Below are positions 1-7,929 of a stretch of 64,000 nucleotides of DNA, in pieces. A program made the translations under genes and the position numbers. Below the pieces are notes generated by a model, which worked only from the letters and a program-made list of their open reading frames with translations, did not search any database and had not been told where the DNA came from. Source of the stretch: Planotetraspora kaengkrachanensis (GTDB lineage: Bacteria; Actinomycetota; Actinomycetes; Streptosporangiales; Streptosporangiaceae); NCBI RefSeq assembly GCF_016862895.1, contig NZ_BONV01000011.1, positions 1-64,000 of the forward strand, given 5' to 3'. Within the stretch, counting starts at the first letter, position 1. The number at the start of each line of letters is the position of its first letter.

Positions 1-1305
1 CTAGCGGAGGGTGAGGACCGGCTCCCACGATCCCGGTTTCTGCGTGTTCTTGCGGAAGGCCGCCAACTGGAGCGACTTCCTGCCGTCGACGCTCACCAGC
101 ACCAGCCCGTTGTTGAACTCGTTGCCGCACGTGCCCGCGCAGCCCAGCCCGATGAGATGGTCGTCGTCGGCCCAGGCCAGCAACTGGAGGACCTGCTGGC
201 TCCCGACGACCTTCCCGGTCGAGAGTTCGGTGACCGCGGTCGGCAGGCCCGCGGGGCCCGCGAGCAACCTGCCGTCCGGCGACACTCCGGCCTGCGACCC
301 CCTCGACAGAACGAGGGAGTCGGGGGAAGGGGGGTCGTGCGGCCTGCCGCCAAGGTCGTAGAAGAGCGCGGGACGCTCGGTGGAGACTCCCCACTCGTAC
401 ACCAGGCTGCCGTCCGTGCTCCATTGGAAGTCGCGCCGCGTGTTCCAGGGCGAGGACTCGGCCGCGCAGGGGTCGACGGCATGGAAATCACCCGCGTCCG
501 CGGCCGCCACGTCGATCACATAGAACCCGGTGCGGCTGGTGCCGATCATGTTCGGGATCGGCGGGTGGTCCTCCGATCCCGGCCCTTCGACGGGCGCCTC
601 TCCCCCGCTGCCCGGGGGGCACTCCGTGTGGGGTTCGGAATCCCCATCGGGATCGCGATCATAGGCCGTGGCGAGCAACCTCGTGCCGTCCGGCGACCAG
701 GCGATCCCGCCGACGGGACGGTCGACCGGGATCCAGGCCAGCACCTTGCGCGTCTCCATGTCCAAGACGCCGATCCTGCGCGCCGGAAGGGTCTTCTCCA
801 GCACGGCCGCGTACCGGAGCCCCGGCGCCACGTCGAGGTACGCCCAGGGGGTCTTCCGGTACGTCCGGGTGACCGGGTCGAGGAGGTACCACGTGCGGTC
901 GAAGGTCTCGCCGCCGTTGCCGGTCTTGTGCCGCCTGCCCGTCCAGTAGGCCGAGACGGCCACGCGACCGGCCGCGAGCATCTTCTGGGGCGGGGAGTTC
1001 CCCGTGTCCGTCAGGATGCCGCCCTCGGTGTCGACCCCGCTGGTCACCTTGGCGGGCGGCCGGTGTGCCGGAGCCAGGTGGATCACCTCGTGCCGTGCCG
1101 GCGTGGCGACGGGATCGTGCGGGCCGAACCTCGGGACGACCAGTGCGACCGAGGTGACGACGGCGGCCGTCGCCAGGGCGGCGATCACCGCCGTGCCGAG
1201 TCGCCTGTGGCTGCGCCGGCGGAGCGCCCGGTCGGCCAGGTCCGCGGGGACGTGCGCCTCGCGGGACCAGTCGTCCATGGTCTCCTTGAGGATTCGCGGC
1301 GTCAT
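1..1305 (-). CDS. membrane-anchored beta-propeller-like protein paired with sigma factor
   Basis: Protein of 434 aa. The first 36 or so residues are charged and probably cytoplasmic. A single membrane segment follows (about 37-57, rich in A/V/L), then a large outside domain with TolB/WD-like blades, for example the GIAWSPDGTRLLA stretch and the later SPDGRLLAG. The ATG overlaps the stop of the upstream sigma factor gene by four bases (ATGA), so the two are translationally coupled. That arrangement suggests a membrane partner, perhaps an anti-sigma-like or sensor protein, for the sigma factor, but no zinc-binding anti-sigma motif is visible. Several cysteines (CPPGSGG, LGCAGTCG) could form disulfides outside the cell. 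The stop codon is the first three bases of the window. Function is inferred from context only. Confidence 0.75.
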   Translation of the reverse strand: MTPRILKETMDDWSREAHVPADLADRALRRRSHRRLGTAVIAALATAAVVTSVALVVPRFGPHDPVATPARHEVIHLAPAHRPPAKVTSGVDTEGGILTDTGNSPPQKMLAAGRVAVSAYWTGRRHKTGNGGETFDRTWYLLDPVTRTYRKTPWAYLDVAPGLRYAAVLEKTLPARRIGVLDMETRKVLAWIPVDRPVGGIAWSPDGTRLLATAYDRDPDGDSEPHTECPPGSGGEAPVEGPGSEDHPPIPNMIGTSRTGFYVIDVAAADAGDFHAVDPCAAESSPWNTRRDFQWSTDGSLVYEWGVSTERPALFYDLGGRPHDPPSPDSLVLSRGSQAGVSPDGRLLAGPAGLPTAVTELSTGKVVGSQQVLQLLAWADDDHLIGLGCAGTCGNEFNNGLVLVSVDGRKSLQLAAFRKNTQKPGSWEPVLTLR

Positions 1306-1823
1306 GAGGTCACCTCGCTGACGGAGAGTCGGAAATCGGCGAGTTCCGGCGCGGTCACGCGCAGCCGGGCAAGCGCCCGGTGCGCCGTGCTGCGTACCGT
1401 GCCGACAGAGCACCCGAGAAGCCGCGCCACTGTCTCCTCGGGCAGGTCCTCGGCGTAGCGGAGGACGAGCACGGCCCTTTGCCTGGGCGTGAGCCGGGCG
1501 AGCGCGTGGCGCAGCACGAGCCGGAGCTCGGCCCTGCTGGTACCGTCGGCAGCCACCCCCTCGGGCAGGCTGGCCATCGGCGTCTCCCGCTGCCTCCAGG
1601 CCAGACGCCACCAGCTGATCTGCTGGCGGTACATGATCTGCTTGACGTACGCCTCTGGCTCGTCGATGCGCTGCCACTTCACGACCGCCTTCGCGAGGGC
1701 GGTCTGCACGAGATCCTCGGCGGTGTGCTGGTCGCCTCCGGTCAGCAGGAACGCCAGCCTCATCAGCGCGGGCGACCGCGCCGACACGAACTCGCGGAAT
1801 CGTCGTTCGTCTGCGGCGTCCAC
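1302..1823 (-). CDS. SigE-family RNA polymerase sigma factor (ECF type)
   Basis: Protein of 173 aa. It has a region 2 (FVSARSPALMRLAFLLTGG followed by HTAEDLVQTALAKA) and a region 4 helix-turn-helix (LTPRQRAVLVLRYAEDLPEE, then LLGCSVGTVRSTAHRAL). This is the layout of the small SigE-like extracytoplasmic-function sigma factors common in actinomycetes, which direct RNA polymerase to a small regulon. A GGAGG box sits five bases before the GTG at 1823, which decides the start; another in-frame GTG lies two codons upstream. It is coupled to the downstream membrane propeller gene by a 4-base overlap. The neighbouring plus-strand gene is divergent, so the 118-base gap between them holds the promoters. 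Confidence 0.9.
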   Translation of the reverse strand: MDAADERRFREFVSARSPALMRLAFLLTGGDQHTAEDLVQTALAKAVVKWQRIDEPEAYVKQIMYRQQISWWRLAWRQRETPMASLPEGVAADGTSRAELRLVLRHALARLTPRQRAVLVLRYAEDLPEETVARLLGCSVGTVRSTAHRALARLRVTAPELADFRLSVSEVTS

Positions 1824-1941
1824 AATCACCTCCAAGGAATACTGTCGGCTTCTAGACGCCTTGCGCACCCTCCCGCTATGCGTCCGAAGGACACGAAGTG
1901 ACATCAAGAGCGTTGCCGGCCGAATCGATCGGAAGAGACGA

Positions 1942-3159
1942 ATGACTGAGTGGACTCCCGACGCGCGGGAACTGGCGGACCTGGAGTTGCTGCTCTCCGG
2001 GGCGTTCGCGCCGCTGACCGGCTTCCTGACCTCGGCCGACGCGAACGCGGTGGCCGAGACCGGCAGGCTGTCCGACGGGACGCCCTGGCCGGACCCGATC
2101 ACGCTCGCCCTTCCCGACGACATCCCTCCCGGCGCCCGGGTGACACTCATGGATCCCGAAGGCGCGGCGGTGGCCACGCTGACCGTCGAGGAGCGGGACG
2201 GCCACCATGCGGCAGGCCCGGTGGCGGCCCTCGACGCGCCCGCCTTTGGCCCGTTCGCCCGGCTGCGCCGTACGCCCGACGAGGTCCGCAAGGACCTCCC
2301 CGACGGGGAGATCCTCGCCGTGACCATGCGGGGCCCTCTCGACTCCGCCGTCCTCGAGGATGTGGCGGCGACCGCCGAGGAACTGGAGGCCACCGTCCTG
2401 CTGATGCCGCTGGTGTTCGGCGAGAGCGGCCCCGCGCTGGTGCGCGCGGCGCTCAAGGCGTCGGAGCGGCTGCCCGGATCGACCGTGGTCGCCGTGCCGC
2501 TCGCGCCCCGCGAGGACACCGAGATCGACCTGGAGCTTCGTGAGCATGTGGCGCGCAACTACGGCGCGACCGAGCACTACGCCGGGCCTGCCCCCGTCGT
2601 CATCCCGGGGCCGCCGCACCGGCGGGGACTCGTCGTGTTCTTCACCGGCCTGTCCGGGTCGGGCAAGTCGACGGTCGCGCGCGGCCTTCGCGACGCCCTG
2701 CTCGAACGGGGCGGGCGCACGATCACCTATCTCGACGGTGACGTGGTACGGCGGCTGTTGTCCGCCGGGCTCACCTTCTCCCGGGAGGACCGCGACCTGA
2801 ACATCCGCCGCATCGGCTTCGTCGCCGCGGAGGTCGCCCGGCACGGCGGCCTGGCCATCTGCGCGCCGATCGCGCCCTACGCGGCCACCCGCGACGAGGT
2901 GCGGGACATGGTGGAGGAGGTGGGCGCCGACTTCCTGCTCGTCCACGTCGCGACGCCGCTGGAGGAGTGCGAGCGGCGCGACAGGAAGGGCCTGTATGCC
3001 AAGGCCCGCGCGGGGCTGATCCCCGAGTTCACGGGGATCTCCGATCCGTACGAGGAGCCGGACGACGCCGAGCTCGTGCTCGACACCACCGGGGTGACGG
3101 TCGAGCGTTCCGTGAACGCCGTGCTCAACCTGCTGACCTCGGGAGGCTGGATCCGCTGA
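1942..3159 (+). CDS. cysC: adenylylsulfate (APS) kinase with vestigial ATP-sulfurylase N-terminus
   Basis: Protein of 405 aa. The C-terminal half (about 230-405) is a complete APS kinase: P-loop GLSGSGKST, then LDGDVVRRLLSAGLTFS, the DLNIRRIGFVAAEVARHGG helix and the APIAPY stretch. It phosphorylates adenylylsulfate with ATP to give PAPS. The N-terminus (about 10-55, LELLLSGAFAPLTGF) matches the PUA-like start of ATP sulfurylases. The region after it is much shorter than a sulfurylase catalytic domain, and I find neither the Q-x-R-N-P nor the H-x-x-H nucleotide-binding motifs. Sulfurylase activity is therefore probably lost and supplied by CysDN at 14094-16392. It stands alone in its orientation beside an exopolysaccharide cluster with three sulfotransferases. 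The ATG at 1942 has a purine-rich GGAAGAGACGA upstream. Confidence 0.88.
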   Translation: MTEWTPDARELADLELLLSGAFAPLTGFLTSADANAVAETGRLSDGTPWPDPITLALPDDIPPGARVTLMDPEGAAVATLTVEERDGHHAAGPVAALDAPAFGPFARLRRTPDEVRKDLPDGEILAVTMRGPLDSAVLEDVAATAEELEATVLLMPLVFGESGPALVRAALKASERLPGSTVVAVPLAPREDTEIDLELREHVARNYGATEHYAGPAPVVIPGPPHRRGLVVFFTGLSGSGKSTVARGLRDALLERGGRTITYLDGDVVRRLLSAGLTFSREDRDLNIRRIGFVAAEVARHGGLAICAPIAPYAATRDEVRDMVEEVGADFLLVHVATPLEECERRDRKGLYAKARAGLIPEFTGISDPYEEPDDAELVLDTTGVTVERSVNAVLNLLTSGGWIR

Positions 3160-3165
3160 TCCGCG

Positions 3166-3200
3166 GCGTCCCCGCCCGCCGGTTCAGCGGGTGGGGACGC
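3166..3200. terminator. hairpin between convergent genes
   Basis: GCGTCCCC at 3166-3173 pairs with GGGGACGC at 3193-3200, and an inner CCCGC/GCGGG extends the stem. It lies where the APS kinase gene and the convergent GH26 gene meet, with the GH26 stop codon inside the hairpin. There is no T-run on either side, so its role as a terminator is an inference from position and stem strength. Confidence 0.5.
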
Positions 3201-4251
3201 GCGTGCCGGAGAACTGGGGCTCGCGTCCGAGCTCGGCGAACGCGCGGCCGCCGCCCGGAGTCGTGTCGAACCGGGTGTCGCCACGCGGCGCCACCGGCGA
3301 GTCGAAATACACCAGCGCCTTGATCTGCGGATAGTCGTCGATCTGCCGCGCGACGGACGCGAAGAAGTCACGCTTGAACCTGGGCGAGCCCGATCGCTCG
3401 AAGGCCCCCCATTCGGCGATCATGATCGGCTTGCCGGGGAAGCGCCCCTGCATCCACCGATAGAAGCCGGGCCAGTGGGGATAGTCCGGGCGGGTCTTGT
3501 TCACCATGCCGGCGAAGTCGTTCACCTGCGAGTCGGCGTAGGGGTCGATGGCGACCCAGTCGACCACGTCGTCGCCCGGGTAGAGCGACTCGAACCACGG
3601 CTTGGACGCCCAGTTGGGCGCACCCATGTAGGTCATCACCGTCACGGCGTTCTGGACGCCCCGGGCCCGGAGGCGGGAGACGACGTGCCGGTACATGGCC
3701 ACGTAGTCGGTGGCGGAGAACCCGTCGCCCGGGCGGACGTCGTCCTCGGGCTCATGGTGGATCGTCAGGAAGAAGCGGCCGGGGAAGGTCCGGGTGATGT
3801 AGTCCGCGAGCCGGTCGATGCGGTCGTCCACCTCGCCCCGGGCCACCTGCGCCCACGTGCGGTCAGGTGCCGGCTTCCAGTTGACGAGCAGCAACCGGGG
3901 GCCCCGTGCGACGGCGCGCTCCTGAGGCGTGGGGAACAGCTCCTCACCCCGGTGGTACACGTGCACGATGTCCGCCCGGCGGCCCATCCTCCGCTCGGCC
4001 GTCTGGACCGACTGCAACGGGCGCCTGCCGGAGAAGACGTCGGGCGCGATCCCCCACCACGCCCCGCACGTCGGGATCAGCTTCTCCGTCACCACGCAAC
4101 TGGCGACCCTCGGCGGCCTGTGCGTCTGCTCAAGGTACGTCCCGACCCCCCGTGACGTGCTGTTCGCGGCCGAGCAGCCCACCGCGCCCGTCCCCATCAG
4201 TACGGCCAGGCCGGTGAATGCGGCCAAGCCGGCGCCCCCAGTTCGTCGCAC
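3184..4251 (-). CDS. secreted GH26-type glycoside hydrolase, putative lipoprotein
   Basis: Protein of 355 aa. It begins with MRRTGG, a hydrophobic run and GAVGC at about residue 27, a loose lipobox. The catalytic features of family 26 (beta-mannanase-like) hydrolases are visible: IHHEPEDD at about 165-172 (acid/base Glu) and MIAEWGAFE at about 277-285 (nucleophile Glu), with DPYADS between. It would cleave a beta-linked polysaccharide outside the cell. The GTG at 4251 is preceded by GAGGGGGGAAGC; a longer in-frame reading from 4335 would add an N-terminus without signal-peptide character. It is divergent from the Wzz-like gene and next to the exopolysaccharide operon. A role in trimming or releasing that polymer is plausible but unproven, and the substrate is not known. 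Confidence 0.8.
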   Translation of the reverse strand: MRRTGGAGLAAFTGLAVLMGTGAVGCSAANSTSRGVGTYLEQTHRPPRVASCVVTEKLIPTCGAWWGIAPDVFSGRRPLQSVQTAERRMGRRADIVHVYHRGEELFPTPQERAVARGPRLLLVNWKPAPDRTWAQVARGEVDDRIDRLADYITRTFPGRFFLTIHHEPEDDVRPGDGFSATDYVAMYRHVVSRLRARGVQNAVTVMTYMGAPNWASKPWFESLYPGDDVVDWVAIDPYADSQVNDFAGMVNKTRPDYPHWPGFYRWMQGRFPGKPIMIAEWGAFERSGSPRFKRDFFASVARQIDDYPQIKALVYFDSPVAPRGDTRFDTTPGGGRAFAELGREPQFSGTRVPTR

Positions 4252-4472
4252 CGCTTCCCCCCTCGTGTGGTCCACATCCCCGCGGGGGTTCACCTTCCCA
4301 CCAAGAAGGGGAGCCTGGTGGGCCATTCTTACCAAGTCATCTGTCCAGAAATTTCCGAGAAAAGTAGGCCGCTATCCGGTCATTCCTGCGTTGAAAATCT
4401 TCAATAGTGGAGGGGGAAAACCTCTCACCGGCCTATAGTTCGACTCCGAGCGAGGGGCACGGAGAGTTGGAC

Positions 4473-5684
4473 ATGATTCTTTCACCGCACAGCAGAGACA
4501 TCGCGGAATACGGTTCCGTCCTGCGCAGGCGGTGGCAAGTCTTCCTGTCATGCCTGGCCACAGGGATGATCGGCGGTGCGGTTCTCCTGTTGGAGACGCC
4601 CGCCTCCTTCATGTCCACGGCCCAGGTCCAGGTCTTTCCCACGGGAATGCAGGAACAACTCAACCTGATAACCCCACGGCAGAGGGAACCCCTCAACCTC
4701 GACACCGAGTCGCAGATCGCACAATCCACCGTGGTCGCCTCCATAGCCGCACAGGGCCTGAATTATGCGGATCCTGAGGGCTTACGAGAAATGGTCGACG
4801 TCAACGTTCCGCCCAATTCGGCCATTCTTGCCATCTCATTCACCACCACCGATCCCGGATCGGCGGCGAAGGGCGCCCAGGCGTTCGCCGACGCGTATCT
4901 CCAAAATCGGTTCCGCTCGGCGATGGACGCACTCACGGCCGAGCAGAAGGTCATCGCGGCCAAACTGCGCCAGGTGAACGCCGATCTGGCGAAGGCGGCC
5001 GCCGCCGTATCCGTGCAGGCCCCCGGATCGGCCGCGCGGGCGGTCGCGGCGCACCGGCAGACGGTGCTGGCCCGCCAGGCGTCCAACCTCACGGTCAAGT
5101 ACGACGCCCTCAAGACCGTCGCGATCACTCCGGGCACCGTCATCAGCCCCGCCCGGCCGCCTGTCGAGCCGAGTGCCCCCAGCGCACCGATCCATCTCGG
5201 CAGCGGGCTCTTCCTGGGCCTGGTGTGCGGCGCGGGGGCGGCGTTCGCCCGGGACCGGCTCGACACCCGCCTGCGCCGGGCCGGCGACGTGGAACGGCTG
5301 ACCGGACTGCCCATGCTCGCCGAGACCACGGGGCGACCGGAGGCGGTGATCTCCCGCGAACTCGCGGCCATCGCGGTGACCGCGCTGGGCGACGGCCGCC
5401 ACACGCTGCTCCTCGACGACCTCGGAGACGAGGGCCGCGGCCGGTCCATGGCCGAAGGACTGCGCGCCGCGCTCGCACCGCTCGCGCCCATCTCCGTCGC
5501 GACCGAGCGCGGCACCGGACCGGGCGCGGCGATGCTCCTCGCCCCGCTGGGCTCGACCACGTCCGCCGACGTGGCCGAGGCCGTACGGCGACTGGCCCGA
5601 CAGGGCGTGCGCGTGCTGGGCGTGGTGGCCTTGCCGCCCAGGCCCGCCGCGCCGGTGCCCGACCAGGCGGAGCAGGTCACGTGA
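4473..5684 (+). CDS. Wzz/chain-length-determinant protein with degenerate BY-kinase-like tail
   Basis: Protein of 403 aa. It has a short cytoplasmic N-terminus (YGSVLRRRWQ), a first membrane segment (about 24-43), an outside region with a helical hairpin (about 150-215), a proline-rich patch (ARPPVEPSAPSAP) and a second membrane segment (about 240-258). This is the polysaccharide co-polymerase layout. The C-terminal 140 residues resemble the cytoplasmic tyrosine autokinase domain that follows Wzz in Wzc/CapAB systems, but the nucleotide loop reads GDEGRGRSMAEGL, lacking the usual lysine. It probably controls chain length without kinase activity. GGAGAG stands seven bases before the ATG at 4473, which fixes the start. 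It is the first gene of a six-gene coupled operon, and its stop overlaps the next GTG. Confidence 0.82.
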   Translation: MILSPHSRDIAEYGSVLRRRWQVFLSCLATGMIGGAVLLLETPASFMSTAQVQVFPTGMQEQLNLITPRQREPLNLDTESQIAQSTVVASIAAQGLNYADPEGLREMVDVNVPPNSAILAISFTTTDPGSAAKGAQAFADAYLQNRFRSAMDALTAEQKVIAAKLRQVNADLAKAAAAVSVQAPGSAARAVAAHRQTVLARQASNLTVKYDALKTVAITPGTVISPARPPVEPSAPSAPIHLGSGLFLGLVCGAGAAFARDRLDTRLRRAGDVERLTGLPMLAETTGRPEAVISRELAAIAVTALGDGRHTLLLDDLGDEGRGRSMAEGLRAALAPLAPISVATERGTGPGAAMLLAPLGSTTSADVAEAVRRLARQGVRVLGVVALPPRPAAPVPDQAEQVT

Positions 5685-6937
5685 GGCCGGCGGTGTGGCC
5701 GGTCGGCGCGCTGCTGATCGGCTATCCCGTCTGGTGGGCACTCGGACTCGGCGGCCTCGCGGTCATCGTGCTCGCCGTGCCGATGGCCGTGATCCTGTGG
5801 CGCAGGCGGCCGATCAGGGTGCCCAAGGGCTTCGGCCTGTGGCTGCTGCTGCTCGCCGGATACCTCATCAGCGCCGCCACCCTGGCCGAGACGCCCGACG
5901 GCACCTACGGCGACCTGTCCCCCGGCCGGGTCACCGGCTACCTCGTGCGCCTGGCCGTCTACGTCTCCCTGCTCGTCATGGTCGTCTACCTGGGCAACCT
6001 CTCCCTCGACGAGCTTCCCCAGCTCACCCTCGTGCGGATGCTGGGGGTGCTGTTCGTCACGACGGTCACCGGGGGCCTGCTGGGCGTGTTCGCCCCCGGC
6101 TTCCAGTTCACCTCGCCGCTCGAGACGGTCCTGCCGGGGTGGATCGCCGACAACTCGTTCGTGCGGAACCTGATCCATCCGACGGCGGCGCAGATCCAGC
6201 ACGTGCTCGGGCACAGCTCGCCCCGTCCGGAGGCGCCGTTCGAGTGGGCCAACGCCTGGGGCAGCAACGTGTCCGTCCTGGTCATCTGGTTCGTGGTCGG
6301 CTGGTGGGCGTACGGCGGGCCGTACCGGCGGGTGACGGCGGTGCTGCTGCTCGCGGCCGCCGCGGTGCCGATCGTCTACTCGCTGAACCGCGGCCTGTGG
6401 ATCGGGCTCGCCATCTCGGCCGTCTACCTCGCCCTGCGCGGCCGCCCGCTGCTCGTCGGGGCCGCGGCCGCCCTCGCGGGCGCGGCCTTCTTCCTGTCGC
6501 CGCTGAGCACGATCGTCGCCCAGCGCATCGACAGCCCGCACAGCAACGACATCCGGGCCTTCACCGTCTCCTCCACCGTGCGCGTGGCCGCCACGTCGCC
6601 GCTCATCGGGTACGGCAACACGCGCAACGCCTTCGGCAACCAGCGCACGGTGACGACGGGCAAGACGCAGTGGTGCGAGGAGTGCGGCCATCCTCCCCTG
6701 GGCAGCGACGGCCAGTTGTGGCTGCTGCTGATCAGCCAGGGCTTCGCCGGCGCCCTGTTGTACGTCGGCTTCTTCGCGGGCGCCGTCCGCCGGTTCTGGC
6801 ACGACCGCACGCCCATCGGGCAGGCGGGCACGCTCGTCATGATCCTCGTGCTGTTCTACATGTTCGTCTACGACGGCCTGATCAGCGCGCTGAGCCTGTA
6901 TCTGATCTCCTTCGCCCTCCTCTGGCGGAACGCATGA
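5681..6937 (+). CDS. O-antigen ligase/polymerase-like membrane protein (Wzy type)
   Basis: Protein of 418 aa that is almost entirely hydrophobic, with about ten membrane segments and a large loop around 140-200. The pattern of many segments plus a GNTRNAFGNQ-type periplasmic loop (about 308-317) fits the Wzy/O-antigen ligase superfamily, which polymerises lipid-linked repeat units at the outer face of the membrane. The GTG start overlaps the upstream Wzz-like stop (GTGA) and its own stop overlaps the next ATG (ATGA), so it is coupled on both sides. The family is diverse and ligase versus polymerase cannot be told from sequence. Operon position between Wzz and Wzx favours polymerase. Confidence 0.8.
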   Translation: MRPAVWPVGALLIGYPVWWALGLGGLAVIVLAVPMAVILWRRRPIRVPKGFGLWLLLLAGYLISAATLAETPDGTYGDLSPGRVTGYLVRLAVYVSLLVMVVYLGNLSLDELPQLTLVRMLGVLFVTTVTGGLLGVFAPGFQFTSPLETVLPGWIADNSFVRNLIHPTAAQIQHVLGHSSPRPEAPFEWANAWGSNVSVLVIWFVVGWWAYGGPYRRVTAVLLLAAAAVPIVYSLNRGLWIGLAISAVYLALRGRPLLVGAAAALAGAAFFLSPLSTIVAQRIDSPHSNDIRAFTVSSTVRVAATSPLIGYGNTRNAFGNQRTVTTGKTQWCEECGHPPLGSDGQLWLLLISQGFAGALLYVGFFAGAVRRFWHDRTPIGQAGTLVMILVLFYMFVYDGLISALSLYLISFALLWRNA

Positions 6938-7929
6938 GAGACACCACGACACGTCTGCGCTACCTCCACGAGGTGCTGGCCGAGCTGTATCCGCCGGGCA
7001 CCTCGAGGGGGTCCCGCACGCTGCTCCCGCACCGGCTGGTGCCCCGGAGGCTGGTCCCGCGCACCCGCTGGCACGCGGCCCTCGGCCGCGGCGTGCCCGT
7101 GTGGGACGGCCCGGACACGATCGAGACCCACCTCAGCCAGGTACTCGGCACGCGGATCCGGGCCGTCGTGCACGTACGGCCGGCCAGGCGGGCCAACCGC
7201 AAGCCCGTCCTGGAGGCGCACGGGGAGGGCGGGCTCATCGCGTTCGTGAAGATCGGCGACTCGGATCGGACCAGGGAACTCGTCCGCCACGAGGGCGAGG
7301 TCCTGCGGCTGCTGGCGGATCACCCCATGAAGGTGGTGGTGCCGCCGTCCGTCGTCCATCAGGGAACGTGGCGCGGGCTCGAGGTGCTCGTGGTCTCCGC
7401 GCTGCCCGTCACCGCGGCACCGGCGCCCCGCGGGCTCCGCGACGCGGCCGTGGCCGAGATCGCCTCGTTCGGCCGCCGGCGGATGGCCGCGGGATGCGAG
7501 CGGAGCGAGCCGGCCCGGCCGCGGGCGGTGCCCGCGCGGGCGGGCGGCACGCCCCCGCATGACCACTCCGGATGGGGGTGGCACGGCGACTTCGCGCCGT
7601 GGAACGTGTCCGCGGCCCCCGACGGGCGGCTGCTCGTCTGGGACTGGGAACGGTTCGCCACCGGCGTCCCCCTCGGGTTCGACGCCCTCCACTACTACTT
7701 CAACCGGGCGCTGCGCCGGATGCGCCCCGCCGTCGCGGCCCGCTCCTGTCTGGCGCAGGCCGGCCTGCTCCTGGAGCCGTTCGGCCTGTCCTCCGCGGAG
7801 GCACGCGGGACCGCCGCCCACTACCTGATCACCCTTGCCGATCGGCACCACCGGGACGGCCACGAGCCGCTCGGCCCGTCGTCCCTGTGGCTCAACCCCC
7901 TCGTCGATCATCTGGAGAGCCTGCTGTGA
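6934..7929 (+). CDS. phosphotransferase-fold protein (APH/choline kinase-like) in polysaccharide operon
   Basis: Protein of 331 aa. The C-terminal half has the signature of aminoglycoside-phosphotransferase/choline-kinase-fold enzymes: HGDFAPWNV (catalytic loop, about 216-224) followed by LLVWDWERF (the metal-binding Asp). An N-lobe beta-lysine is suggested by LIAFVKIGDS. It would transfer phosphate from ATP to a small acceptor. ATGA coupling with both neighbours places it inside the exopolysaccharide operon, so a sugar or sugar-lipid acceptor is more likely than an antibiotic. Residues 180-205 are a Pro/Arg/Ala-rich insertion. Its true substrate is unknown. Confidence 0.72.
   Translation: MRDTTTRLRYLHEVLAELYPPGTSRGSRTLLPHRLVPRRLVPRTRWHAALGRGVPVWDGPDTIETHLSQVLGTRIRAVVHVRPARRANRKPVLEAHGEGGLIAFVKIGDSDRTRELVRHEGEVLRLLADHPMKVVVPPSVVHQGTWRGLEVLVVSALPVTAAPAPRGLRDAAVAEIASFGRRRMAAGCERSEPARPRAVPARAGGTPPHDHSGWGWHGDFAPWNVSAAPDGRLLVWDWERFATGVPLGFDALHYYFNRALRRMRPAVAARSCLAQAGLLLEPFGLSSAEARGTAAHYLITLADRHHRDGHEPLGPSSLWLNPLVDHLESLL

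Noticed and set aside
4391-4404. TTGAA-N4-TTCAA operator upstream of the Wzz-like gene
   Set aside because: Short inverted repeat that can occur by chance in an AT-rich promoter; no second site and no candidate regulator.
4763-6952. 729-codon open frame on the minus strand
   Set aside because: Antisense to the Wzz-like and Wzy-like genes, composition is typical of a mirror frame and no domain is visible.
6934-7929. Aminoglycoside resistance gene
   Set aside because: The fold is shared, but operon placement among polysaccharide genes makes an antibiotic substrate unlikely.
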